A stretch of DNA of 12,502 nt from Myxococcales bacterium UBA1203 (GTDB lineage: Bacteria; Myxococcota; Myxococcia; Myxococcales; UBA5297): contig DBXV01000025.1 in NCBI GenBank assembly GCA_002309695.1, forward strand, positions 37,201-49,702. The letters run 5' to 3'. Below, piece by piece: positions 5,995 through 12,502 of the stretch (the first letter of the stretch is position 1; every line of letters starts with the position of its first letter). Made by a program: the position numbers and the translations under genes. Under the pieces are notes generated by a model. That model saw nothing but the letters and a program-made list of their open reading frames with translations. It was not told where the DNA came from and did not search any database.

Positions 5995-6993
5995 TTATCT
6001 GGTGCTCTTCTTCGGCGTCGTTTTCTTCCCCGTCGTCGTCTGGCCGCAGATGCGCTCCGGCGTCAGTTCAGACTGCATGAGGCGCAGAATTTCTGTCCGG
6101 CCATCCGCCGTGGAGAGCGCTTCATTGGACGCCCCTTCTTCGACACGAGGAAGCGTCGAGGCATCCATGCCCAGAGCGTCCGCAGCCAGGGCGGAAGCGA
6201 GCGCGTCATCCAAAACAAACGCGCTTCCGTCCGGCCCCGGGGGACAGGCATCGGCCGCCAGGGCTGACGCCAGTCGGCGCGTAACGCCAAAAAGAAAGGC
6301 CTCCTGCGCCGCGCCCGCATCGCCCACAGAAACGGTCCGCGCATTTTCTGCCGAGGAAATTTCCGACGCAGGCCGGGCGGACAGGACATTCAGGATGACA
6401 GTGATCTGCCGGGCAGGCGCACCGTCGGGCCGAGTCACAGGCCTCAGGCGGCGGCGAAGAGCCTCCTCCGCGCCATCGATACCGGGCAGCATCGTCCTGA
6501 GACGCTGCCGGGCATCCAGCGCGGCCGCTGGATAAAGGCCTGCCAGATTTCCCTCGCGCCAGACGTCCCGCAGCATTCGCGGCAGACGCGTCAGCGCCCC
6601 CGTACAGGCATTGCCGCCGGGAGCCGGAGACAGGGCGCAGGCTTCGTAAAAAGAAGCGTCCAGCGGGGCATCGGACAGCAGCTGTTCCCACGCAGCCGAC
6701 GTCTCCGGGCTCAGATGAACGCGGCGCCGAACCTCCTGACGAACGGCTGGAAAAATGCGGCGGGCGAAGGGCTTCACGCCAGTCACGGGCGCCTCGTCGT
6801 AGCCCAGGGCGTTGAACGCGGCGTAGAGCGCGAAAAGCCGTCCGTCGCTGCGCAGCCGTGTCCCCGATTTCGTGACCAGAAGATTCATCGGGTCTTCGGA
6901 GGGAAATTCGGAAGAGGCGGGAACTGCCGGGCCAGCGGTCAGCATCGCGGCAGACAGCGCCGCGGCGCACGCAGTGATGACAGGGCCGCTCAT
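5995..6993 (-). CDS. Predicted exported protein of unknown function
   Basis: 332 residues that I do not recognise. The first 26 form an Ala-rich hydrophobic segment ending PAVPA-SS, resembling a signal peptide, but there is no Lys or Arg before residue 43, so the usual basic n-region is missing; C9 in ITAC loosely resembles a lipobox. The mature part is Arg/Ala-rich with a stretch GRLFALYAAFNALGYD (about 51-66), five cysteines in total, and a basic tail KKTTPKKSTR. No HExxH, Ser-protease or nucleotide-binding motif is visible. ATG 6993 overlaps the upstream CCA-enzyme stop by ATGA and has AGGAG (complement of 7001-7005) 7 nt away, so translation is coupled. Its place as third gene after tsaD and the CCA enzyme may simply reflect co-transcription. 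An envelope or periplasmic role is an inference. Confidence 0.8.
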   Translation of the reverse strand: MSGPVITACAAALSAAMLTAGPAVPASSEFPSEDPMNLLVTKSGTRLRSDGRLFALYAAFNALGYDEAPVTGVKPFARRIFPAVRQEVRRRVHLSPETSAAWEQLLSDAPLDASFYEACALSPAPGGNACTGALTRLPRMLRDVWREGNLAGLYPAAALDARQRLRTMLPGIDGAEEALRRRLRPVTRPDGAPARQITVILNVLSARPASEISSAENARTVSVGDAGAAQEAFLFGVTRRLASALAADACPPGPDGSAFVLDDALASALAADALGMDASTLPRVEEGASNEALSTADGRTEILRLMQSELTPERICGQTTTGKKTTPKKSTR

Positions 6994-8435
6994 GGCGTCT
7001 CTCCTGGCACCGACGTGTCCATCCGCTTCTCCTCTCTTCCGTTCGCAGCTGCGAACCGCTCCCGCAGCAGCCTCTCCAAGGTCTGCGGCGTGTTGTCCCC
7101 GGGGTTTTCCAGAACCCGGTCCATCAGAAAGGCCAGACCTCCACCCACCATGGGGCCGGGACCTGTGCCCAGAATTTCTCCGACGCGGCGGCCATCCAGC
7201 GCCAGTGCGCCCATGGTCAGCGGCGGTGAAACAGACAGGACCTGCTCAATGCGCGCCTCCCGCGCCTTCACAGCCTCAGGCGCCGCTCCGGAAGCCAGAG
7301 CCAGCGTCAGCAAATCCGCGGGAACCGATGTTTCACCGGCAAAAAAAAGCGCGCGCCGAAGAGACGCATCGTCTGGAAAGTCCGTTCCGCCAAAGCTGCG
7401 CCTGGCAGCCAGACGGTTCGCCGCGTCGATGACGCCGTTGGAAAAACGCAGGCTGCGCAGGACATCGGTCAGGCGATTGCGGGCCGACGTCCGCTGAAAA
7501 AGGTCACACGGCGGAATGAGGCAGCCCAGGAGCGCGGTCAGGCGGAGTTCAAGAGACGCGTCGGGACGAACCTCAGCGAGGCGGGCCAGGCATTGAACAG
7601 CCGTGCGCCGCGCGCCGCCGTCGAGTGCCGCAAATTCGGGAATCAGCCGGGCCATCAGTCCGGTCTCTTCGAGAAGGCGCACGCCGCGGACCGGGTCGGG
7701 CGAATTCAGGAGCTTCACAAATTCGTCGCGCTGACGTTCGCGCGAGACGCGCCCGAAGTTGTTCAGTGAATCCTCTTTTTGGATGGCCGCCAGCGTGTCG
7801 TTCTCGATGGCAAAGCCCAGGCGCGCAGCAAAGCGCACAGCACGAATCAGGCGCAGGCCATCCTCGAGAAAGCGGTCCAGCGGCCGGCCGACACAGCGAA
7901 CAATCCCCGCGGCCAAATCGGCACGCCCCTGAAAGGGATCGACAAAAATGCCGCCGATGGGGTCGTAGGCCATGGCGTTGATGGTGAAGTCGCGGCGGGC
8001 GAGGTCGTCCTCCACACGCTGGAGAAACACGACCGATTCAGGATGCCGCCCGTCCCGATAGGCGCCCTCGCCGCGAAAAGTGGTCACTTCAAACGCAGAC
8101 CACGCGCCGCCGTCCTTTGGACGAACCCGCACCGTGACCGTCCCGTGTTTTTCACCCGTGGCGATGACGTGCCGCTGCCAGCCATCCCGTGGATTGGACT
8201 TCTGCCTTCTGAAGAGGGCCGTGACCTCCTGCGCCAAAAGGTCCGTGGCGATGTCGAAATCGTCGGGGCGTCTGCCCAGAAGGATGTCCCGGACGCAGCC
8301 GCCGACGATGAATGCCTGATGCCCGCCGCGCCGCAGCTCCCCCAGGACATACAGAATCGCGCTGTCGAAACTGGTCCCGGCCAGGCTCCGGGGAACGCTG
8401 CCGTCCGTCTCGGTGAAATTCGGAGGTGCAGTCAT
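6990..8435 (-). CDS. CCA tRNA nucleotidyltransferase / poly(A) polymerase family
   Basis: 481 residues of the class II nucleotidyltransferase family that adds CCA to tRNA 3' ends or poly(A) to RNA. Visible motifs: GGCVRDILLGRRPDDFDIAT (45-64) with metal ligands D59 and D61; a flexible region HVIATGEKHGTVTV (89-102); RRDFTINAMAYD (147-158), the head-domain signature; and LEDGLRLIRAVRFAARLGF (190-208), the neck and nucleotide-recognition region. The C-terminal half (about 215-481) is helical and longer than in many CCA enzymes, as in the PcnB-like branch; no HD phosphohydrolase motif is evident. CCA-adding and poly(A) activities cannot be separated by eye, but the nearby tRNA lacks an encoded CCA, which fits CCA addition. 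It lies 27 bp after tsaD and overlaps the exported-protein gene by 4 bases. The ribosome site GAGG is rather far (11 nt) from the ATG. Confidence 0.92.
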   Translation of the reverse strand: MTAPPNFTETDGSVPRSLAGTSFDSAILYVLGELRRGGHQAFIVGGCVRDILLGRRPDDFDIATDLLAQEVTALFRRQKSNPRDGWQRHVIATGEKHGTVTVRVRPKDGGAWSAFEVTTFRGEGAYRDGRHPESVVFLQRVEDDLARRDFTINAMAYDPIGGIFVDPFQGRADLAAGIVRCVGRPLDRFLEDGLRLIRAVRFAARLGFAIENDTLAAIQKEDSLNNFGRVSRERQRDEFVKLLNSPDPVRGVRLLEETGLMARLIPEFAALDGGARRTAVQCLARLAEVRPDASLELRLTALLGCLIPPCDLFQRTSARNRLTDVLRSLRFSNGVIDAANRLAARRSFGGTDFPDDASLRRALFFAGETSVPADLLTLALASGAAPEAVKAREARIEQVLSVSPPLTMGALALDGRRVGEILGTGPGPMVGGGLAFLMDRVLENPGDNTPQTLERLLRERFAAANGREEKRMDTSVPGETP

Positions 8436-8462
8436 CTGCCGCTCATCCTCATGGCGAAGTGT

Positions 8463-9497
8463 TCAGCCAAAAGTCTTCCGCGGCTGAGGTGTTCCCAGAT
8501 GCCAGCCGGGCGAAGCACTCAGGTCCATCCCCGCCCGCTCGCCGCGCAGAAAAGCGTGCGTCCCCGCCACGGCAATCATGGCGCCGTTGTCCGTGCAGAG
8601 ACGAATGGGCGGCAGAAAGAGCGAGAGGCCTGCGCTCCTGGCCCGCTCCTGCATGAGCCCGCGCAGACGGCTGTTGGCCGCGACGCCCCCCGCCAGCACC
8701 ACCTTCTGATGGCCCAGACGCCTGGCAGCCAGCACAGCCTTCCGGGTCAGCGGATCGGCCACCGCTTCCTGAAAGGAGGCGCACAGGTCGCAAAGTCCCT
8801 GACCCTCGGGGCATCCGTTTTTCTCGACCCATGCGCGCACCGCCGTCTTGAGGCCGGAAAATGAAAAATCGAACTCCGCGCCGTCGCCTTTGATGTTCGC
8901 CCTCGGGAAGCGAATCGCCTTCGGATTTCCCTCTTTGGCCAGCCGGTCGATGGGCAGTCCGCCGGGATAGGGAAGCCCCAGCATCTTCGCCACCTTGTCG
9001 TAGGCCTCGCCCGCGGCGTCATCCCGCGTGGAGCCGACCGGCCGGTAGTCGCCAAAGGAACGCACATCGAAAAGCGAGGTGTGGCCGCCGGAAACGACGA
9101 GTCCCATGAACGGCGGCTCAGGCGCGTCTTCGAGGAGGCGGATGGCCAGGAGGTGCCCTTCGAGGTGGTTCACGCCCACGAGCGGCTTTTGGGAACACCA
9201 CGCGAGCGCCTTGGCCGTCTGCACGCCCACGAGAAGTGCGCCGATGAGGCCAGGGCCGCTGGTGACCGCAATCGCGTCGAGGTCAGAGAGCGTCACGCCC
9301 GCTTTGGAAAGCGCCTCTTCCACGACGGGGATGACCTGCATGACGTGATTGCGCGAGGCGAGTTCCGGAACGACGCCGCCGTATCTGCGATGAATTTCAA
9401 TCTGGGAGGAGACGACATCGGAGAGGGCGACGCGGCCATCCTGAACGACGGAGGCGGCGGTTTCGTCGCAGGAACTTTCGATACCGAGAACGAGCAT
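8463..9497 (-). CDS. tsaD: tRNA N6-adenosine threonylcarbamoyltransferase TsaD
   Basis: 344 residues, the usual TsaD length. TsaD with TsaB and TsaE transfers threonylcarbamoyl from TC-AMP (made by TsaC) to A37 of ANN-decoding tRNAs, giving t6A. Motifs: N-terminal GIESSCDETAA (5-15); YGGVVPELASRNH (39-51); metal-binding NHLEGH with H111 and H115; VVSGGHT (134-140); GSTRDDAAGEAYDK (155-168); GLPYPGG (174-180); AGGVAANSRLR (269-279); and CTDNGAMIA with D303, the third metal ligand. ATG 9497 is preceded by AGAGG with 8-nt spacing. The frame stays open 82 codons further upstream, but those residues are Arg/Cys-rich and outside the family, so I leave them out. First gene of a probable operon with the CCA enzyme and an exported protein. 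tsaB, tsaC and tsaE are not in the window. Confidence 0.96.
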   Translation of the reverse strand: MLVLGIESSCDETAASVVQDGRVALSDVVSSQIEIHRRYGGVVPELASRNHVMQVIPVVEEALSKAGVTLSDLDAIAVTSGPGLIGALLVGVQTAKALAWCSQKPLVGVNHLEGHLLAIRLLEDAPEPPFMGLVVSGGHTSLFDVRSFGDYRPVGSTRDDAAGEAYDKVAKMLGLPYPGGLPIDRLAKEGNPKAIRFPRANIKGDGAEFDFSFSGLKTAVRAWVEKNGCPEGQGLCDLCASFQEAVADPLTRKAVLAARRLGHQKVVLAGGVAANSRLRGLMQERARSAGLSLFLPPIRLCTDNGAMIAVAGTHAFLRGERAGMDLSASPGWHLGTPQPRKTFG

Positions 9498-9529
9498 GAG
9501 GAACGCCTCTGACAAATCGGGGTCTGCCC

Positions 9530-9551
9530 AAAAAAGGCGGCGGGCCTTCTT
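9530..9551 (-). terminator. Possible terminator or attenuator hairpin just upstream of tsaD
   Basis: Read on the - strand, AAGGC pairs with GCCTT around loop CCGCC, and the run of six Us continues past the core; including A-U and G-U pairs the stem reaches 8 bp. It sits 32 nt before the tsaD ATG. The core is short, so efficiency is uncertain. Confidence 0.4.
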
Positions 9552-9704
9552 CCAAAAGCAGATGCCCTGCAAGCGGCAACGCCCCCTCGTACGGACGCAG
9601 CGGCAGCGGCTGAACGCCGGGCGAGCGGCCCATTGTCCGAAGGACTTTCGTCTCAGGGTTCCCGGCTTGCTTTTGCACTGACCGGGGCTAGCCTCCCGCC
9701 GCCC

Positions 9705-9769
9705 CACTGGCATGGCGTCCCCTCCTCTAAGGGTGTCCGTCATGCCAGTGACTTATTTTGGGGCACCCT
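9705..9769 (+). promoter_or_regulatory. Long inverted repeat with overlapping stem, candidate pseudoknot or operator in the gdhA leader
   Basis: Stem 1 pairs CACTGGCATGGCG (9705-9717) with CGTCATGCCAGTG (9738-9750): 13 contiguous pairs, one G-U, 20-nt loop. The loop segment AGGGTGTCC (9730-9738) also pairs with GGGCACCCT (9761-9769): 9 pairs, one G-U. The two stems share only base 9738, so with stem 1 shortened by one pair they form an H-type pseudoknot with loops of 12, 0 and 10 nt. Stem 1 alone is also a good palindromic protein site between divergent genes. Whether it is transcribed toward gdhA is unknown, because no clear promoter is visible. Confidence 0.5.
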
Positions 9770-9797
9770 GTTTCACCCCTTTACTCACATCCAAACC

Positions 9798-9817
9798 TCC
9801 GGGCGCCCAAACCCGGA
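9798..9817 (+). promoter_or_regulatory. Small hairpin beside the gdhA ribosome binding site
   Basis: TCCGGG (9798-9803) and CCCGGA (9812-9817) form a perfect 6-bp stem with an 8-nt loop, ending five bases before AGGAG (9823-9827). It could help keep the ribosome site open or be part of a larger leader fold. Confidence 0.4.
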
Positions 9818-9835
9818 ATTCGAGGAGCCGTCGTA

Positions 9836-11200
9836 ATGAACGAAGCAGTTCAGAAATTTATGGAAGGCGTTGCCGCCAAGAACCCCGGCGAAAAGAAGTT
9901 TCTCCAGGCCGTTCAGGAAGTCGCCGAATCAGTCATGCCGGTCATCGAAGCCACGCCTGCCTACAAAAAGGCCAAAGTCCTGGAACGCATGGTCGAGCCC
10001 GAGCGCGTCATCATGTTCCGGGTGCCCTGGGTGGACGACAAGGGCGAGATCCAGGTCAATCGCGGCTTCCGCGTCCAGATGAACAGCGCGATCGGCCCCT
10101 ACAAGGGCGGTATCCGCTTCAACAACACGGTTACATTGGACGTCATCAAGTTCCTGGGCTTCGAGCAGACCTTTAAGAACTCCCTGACGGGCATTCCCAT
10201 GGGCGGCGGCAAGGGCGGCAGCGACTTCGACGCGCGCGGCAAGAGCGACGGCGAGGTCATGCGCTTCTGCCAGGCCTTCATGGCTGAACTCTTCCGCCAC
10301 ATCGGGCCCAACACCGACGTTCCCGCCGGTGACCTCGGCGTGGGCGCCCGCGAGATCGGCTACATGTTCGGCATGTATAAGAAGCTGATGAACGAGTTCA
10401 CCGGCGTCCTCACGGGCAAAGGTCTCGCGTTCGGCGGCTCGCTGATTCGCCCCGAGGCCACGGGCTACGGTGTCACCTACTTCGCCGATGAAGTCCTCCA
10501 TCAGAACGGCGACAGTCTGGAGGGCAAGACCTGCGTGATTTCCGGCGCGGGCAACGTGGGCCTGCACACCATCGAGAAGATCAACGCGCTGGGCGGCAAG
10601 GTGGTCGGCATGCGCGACTTTGAGGGCGCCGTTTATGATCCCGACGGCATCACCCCCGAGAAGCTCGCCTGGCTGAAGGAGCTCGTCTTCAAGCGCACCA
10701 TGCCAGCCGGCCCCCACGGCGGCTATCTGCACCACTACGCCGAGAAGTACGGCGCGAAGCTCATGCCCGACAAGAAGAGCTGGGCGATTCCCTGCGATGT
10801 GGCTCTTCCCACCGCCTGCGAGAACGAGCTCGACCTCAACGACGCGAAGGAGCTCATCAAGAATGGCGTCAAATACGTCATCGAAGGCGCCAACATGCCC
10901 TCCACCAACGAGGCGATTGAGGCCTTCCAGGCGGCCGGCGTCATCATTACCCCAGGCAAGGCGGCCAACGCGGGCGGTGTGGCGACGAGCGGCCTCGAAA
11001 TGGCCCAGAACGCCATGCACCTGTGCTGGGAGGCCAAAGAGGTGGACGAGAAGCTCCACGGCATCATGCGGTCGATTCACAAGAACTGCGTGGAGCACGG
11101 GCGCGACCCGAAGACGGGCAAGATCAACTACGTGAAGGGCGCCAACATCGCCGGCTTCATCAAGGTCGCCGACGCCATGGTTGCCCAGGGCGTGGTCTGA
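9836..11200 (+). CDS. gdhA: Glutamate dehydrogenase, NADP-type hexameric (GdhA)
   Basis: 454 residues, matching the small hexameric class (E. coli GdhA is 447). It interconverts 2-oxoglutarate plus ammonium and glutamate in the cytosol, usually in the assimilatory direction. Visible: VPWVDDKGEIQVNRGFRVQ (64-82); GPYKGGIRF with K90; K114; PMGGGKGGSDFD with catalytic K126; PAGDLGVG with D166; Rossmann GAGNVG (237-242); and GKAANAGGVA (374-383). K90, K114, K126 and D166 align with E. coli K92, K116, K128 and D168. After the second Rossmann strand the sequence is GMRDFEG, with R260 where E. coli GdhA has Ser; an Arg here may favour the NADP 2'-phosphate. ATG 9836 has AGGAG at 8-nt spacing; the upstream in-frame ATG at 9758 lies within leader hairpins. 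A strong terminator follows. Confidence 0.95.
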   Translation: MNEAVQKFMEGVAAKNPGEKKFLQAVQEVAESVMPVIEATPAYKKAKVLERMVEPERVIMFRVPWVDDKGEIQVNRGFRVQMNSAIGPYKGGIRFNNTVTLDVIKFLGFEQTFKNSLTGIPMGGGKGGSDFDARGKSDGEVMRFCQAFMAELFRHIGPNTDVPAGDLGVGAREIGYMFGMYKKLMNEFTGVLTGKGLAFGGSLIRPEATGYGVTYFADEVLHQNGDSLEGKTCVISGAGNVGLHTIEKINALGGKVVGMRDFEGAVYDPDGITPEKLAWLKELVFKRTMPAGPHGGYLHHYAEKYGAKLMPDKKSWAIPCDVALPTACENELDLNDAKELIKNGVKYVIEGANMPSTNEAIEAFQAAGVIITPGKAANAGGVATSGLEMAQNAMHLCWEAKEVDEKLHGIMRSIHKNCVEHGRDPKTGKINYVKGANIAGFIKVADAMVAQGVV

Positions 11201-11234
11201 CGCCGCCGCGAACACGTTCATTCGGCACAAAATG

Positions 11235-11272
11235 AAAAAGCCGCTTCGGAATCTCTCCGGAGCGGCTTTTTT
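11235..11272. terminator. Bidirectional terminator between gdhA and the MoaD-like gene
   Basis: A 16-bp stem (arms 11235-11250 and 11256-11271, one G-U pair) with loop ATCTC is bounded by A-tract and T-tract, so it ends transcription both of gdhA (+) and of the convergent sulfur-carrier gene (-). It starts 35 bp past the gdhA stop. Confidence 0.9.
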
Positions 11273-11348
11273 GATGGCCAGTGATGTGGCTCTCTTTTGG
11301 GTGGGAGACAGCGGGGCATGCACCGCTGTCAGGAGTTTGTTTTGTGCC

Positions 11349-11582
11349 TCACCCTCCAGAGGTCGGAAAGACGACGCTCACTTCGTCGCCGTCAGAAACG
11401 ACCGTCGGCAATTTGGCGTCCACGCCGTTCTTTGCCACCAGGAACCACTTGAGGTGCTCCTTCCGATAGCCCCCGGCCAGCATCACCTGCTCGATGGTCG
11501 CCCCCTCGGGAACGGTGAGTTCGACCTCGCTCTTGCCCATGGGCTTATCGACCGCCCCCAGAATCCTCAGCTTTATCTTCAT
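11349..11582 (-). CDS. MoaD/ThiS-family beta-grasp sulfur carrier protein
   Basis: 77 residues starting at ATG 11582, preceded by AGGAG with 8-nt spacing; the longer open frame to 11645 has no ribosome site and adds non-family residues. The fold pattern is ubiquitin-like: strand MKIKLRIL, strand SEVELTVPEGATI, helix IEQVMLAGG, strand FLVAKNG, then SDGDEVSVVFPTSGG. The C-terminal Gly-Gly is the residue pair adenylated and converted to a thiocarboxylate by MoeB/ThiF-type enzymes. Possible roles are molybdopterin or tungstopterin synthesis, thiazole synthesis or another thiolation path; no partner gene (moaE, thiG, thiF-like) is in the window, so the pathway cannot be chosen. It appears to be a single-gene unit. 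Confidence 0.85.
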   Translation of the reverse strand: MKIKLRILGAVDKPMGKSEVELTVPEGATIEQVMLAGGYRKEHLKWFLVAKNGVDAKLPTVVSDGDEVSVVFPTSGG

Positions 11583-11673
11583 CGTTCCTGCTCCTTGCTT
11601 GATTGAAACAAAGTTTTGACGGCATCCGGCGCCGCTCCGCGCCAATGGGACCTGCCTTCTCTAGGAAACATTC

Positions 11674-11696
11674 AGCGCGCACGGCGCTTTTTTTTT
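11674..11696 (+). terminator. Short hairpin with T9 tract upstream of the transporter
   Basis: AGCGC (11674-11678) pairs with GCGCT (11684-11688) around GCACG, followed directly by eight more Ts (nine counting the stem T). It lies 20 nt before the transporter ATG on the same strand, where a terminator could act only as an attenuator or mark the end of a short RNA. The 5-bp stem is short. Confidence 0.35.
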
Positions 11697-11716
11697 GGAA
11701 ACGGAATCTGAAGAAC

Positions 11717-12502
11717 ATGTCCCTTTCTGTCCCGATCTGGGCCTGTGCCCCGTTCGCCCTGCTCCTTCTGGCCATTGCTGTCCTGCCGCTGGCGCCCGTC
11801 ACGCAGCGATTCTGGGAAAAGCGGCCCGTGCAGCTGGGCATCGCGCTCGCGCTGGGCATTCCCGTCGGCATCGGCATGTGGCTCCACGGCGCCTCCGCTC
11901 AGGTCGTCCATTCGCTGGTCGAATACGTCCAGTTCATTTCGCTGCTTCTGTCGCTGTTCGTCGTCAGCGGCGGCATCTTCGTCGCCGGGGATTTGAAGGC
12001 TCAGCCGCACATCAATGTCATGCTGCTGGCCTGCGGCGCCCTTCTGGCCTCGTTCATCGGCACCACCGGCGCGGCCATGCTGCTCATCCGGCCGATTCTG
12101 CGGACGAATCAGCAGCGCAGGCACTCTGCCCACACCGTCATTTTCGCCATCTTCCTCGTCGCCAACAGCGGCGGTCTGCTGACGCCCCTGGGCGACCCGC
12201 CGCTCTTTCTGGGCATGCTTCGCGGCGTTCCCTTCACCTGGACGCTGGGGCTTCTCCCCGAATGGCTCTTTATGAATGGTCTCCTGCTCCTGACCTACTG
12301 GGGCCTCGACCGGCGCGCCTATGCCCTGGAAGACGAGGCGGCGATTGCCAGCGACAACGAGGCGGTGGAGCCCGTTCACATCGAGGGAAAAGCCCATTTC
12401 GCCTGCTTTCTCGTCATCCTCGCCGCCGTCGCGCTCATTCCCTCCATCGACCTGGAGGCCATTCACGCCGGAACCGCCCGCTGGCACGACTGGCTGGGGG
12501 GG
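11717..12502 (+). CDS. NhaD/CitMHS-type Na+/H+ antiporter-like membrane protein, 3' partial
   Basis: The frame is open from ATG 11717 to the window end (262 codons, no stop), so the C-terminus is missing. The sequence is strongly hydrophobic, with predicted membrane segments near residues 8-28, 38-56, 70-92, 99-125, 139-158, 182-197 and 227-242. Diagnostic stretches are FVVSGGIFVAGDL (81-93), FIGTTGAAMLLIRP (113-126), and SGGLLTPLGDPPLFLG (151-166), typical of the ion-transporter superfamily annotated as sodium:proton antiporter or putative citrate transporter (CitMHS_2-like). The hydrophilic loop 200-226 is acidic. Substrate and coupling ion cannot be assigned from sequence alone. The ribosome site is weak (GGAA well upstream of the ATG); a hairpin with T9 lies just ahead. 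It diverges from the sulfur-carrier gene. Confidence 0.88.
   Translation, partial: MSLSVPIWACAPFALLLLAIAVLPLAPVTQRFWEKRPVQLGIALALGIPVGIGMWLHGASAQVVHSLVEYVQFISLLLSLFVVSGGIFVAGDLKAQPHINVMLLACGALLASFIGTTGAAMLLIRPILRTNQQRRHSAHTVIFAIFLVANSGGLLTPLGDPPLFLGMLRGVPFTWTLGLLPEWLFMNGLLLLTYWGLDRRAYALEDEAAIASDNEAVEPVHIEGKAHFACFLVILAAVALIPSIDLEAIHAGTARWHDWLGG

Larger units (their letters stand above)
9498..9835. other. Divergent intergenic region between tsaD and gdhA
   Basis: About 338 bp with no convincing gene. It should hold the leader and promoter of the tsaD operon (-) and of gdhA (+), although no strong -35/-10 pair is visible on either strand. Visible elements are a possible - strand terminator just before tsaD, a 13-bp inverted repeat with an overlapping second pairing, and a small hairpin beside the gdhA ribosome site. 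The stretch 9552-9700 is GC-rich and unexplained. Confidence 0.6.

Noticed and set aside
7779..8864. 361-codon plus-strand frame opposite the CCA enzyme and tsaD
   Set aside because: It is antisense to two genes with intact catalytic motifs and has no recognisable features.
9397..9678. Small minus-strand frame upstream of and overlapping tsaD
   Set aside because: GC at third positions is high, but its GTG start has only a distant ribosome site, it crosses the hairpin at 9530-9551 and its second half is an Arg-rich shadow of tsaD.
9552..9700. Possible structured RNA upstream of tsaD (for example an RNase P-like or cobalamin-like element)
   Set aside because: GACGAAAGTCC and GCCGGGAACCC recall pieces of known RNAs, but the rest of the conserved cores is absent.
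9929..11323. 464-codon minus-strand frame opposite gdhA
   Set aside because: It is a mirror of the gdhA codons and passes through the bidirectional terminator.
11672..12487. 271-codon minus-strand frame opposite the transporter
   Set aside because: It is Gln/Asp/Gly-rich, typical of antisense to hydrophobic codons; the + strand frame has membrane segments and family motifs.

Overview
The window is GC-rich, gene-dense bacterial chromosome with G/C-ending codons and good Shine-Dalgarno sites. The gene set is mostly housekeeping: a PHA-system family protein, an HD-GYP response regulator, a zinc-ribbon/coiled-coil protein coupled to an RNase HI, TsaD, a CCA-adding enzyme and a NADP-type glutamate dehydrogenase. 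Together with a repeat-rich coiled-coil protein whose C-terminus recalls myxobacterial FrzS/AglZ proteins, this suggests a Gram-negative deltaproteobacterial or Myxococcota-like organism. That placement is inference; no rRNA or other decisive marker is present. I see no mobile element, CRISPR array or phage genes.

Layout. (1) 1-1881 (+): the 3' part of a large acidic, repeat-rich coiled-coil protein, followed by a strong terminator. (2) About 400 bp of intergenic DNA with an 11-bp inverted repeat next to a sigma70-like promoter, leading into a small PHA_gran_rgn-type gene and then an HD-GYP response regulator. (3) A hairpin terminator shared by the HD-GYP gene (+) and a tRNA with anticodon CAU (-, probably tRNA-Ile2). 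(4) A two-gene + operon, zf-RING_7 protein then RNase HI, overlapping by ATGA. (5) A three-gene - strand operon, tsaD, then a CCA-adding enzyme/poly(A) polymerase, then an unrecognised exported protein; the last two overlap by ATGA. (6) A divergent 338-bp region with a possible RNA pseudoknot and other hairpins, then gdhA (+) with a strong bidirectional terminator. (7) A convergent MoaD/ThiS-like sulfur carrier (-), and a divergent, truncated NhaD/CitMHS-type transporter running off the right edge.

How it fits together. Several genes serve RNA and tRNA: a tRNA gene without an encoded CCA end, the CCA-adding enzyme, TsaD (t6A37 formation) and RNase HI with its zinc-ribbon partner. The most original signals are not the proteins but the leaders: the gdhA leader can be drawn as an H-type pseudoknot, and tsaD and the transporter each have a possible terminator hairpin just ahead of the start codon. 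The coiled-coil protein and the exported operon member are the least understood products. I did not find a clear new defence or biosynthetic system here.
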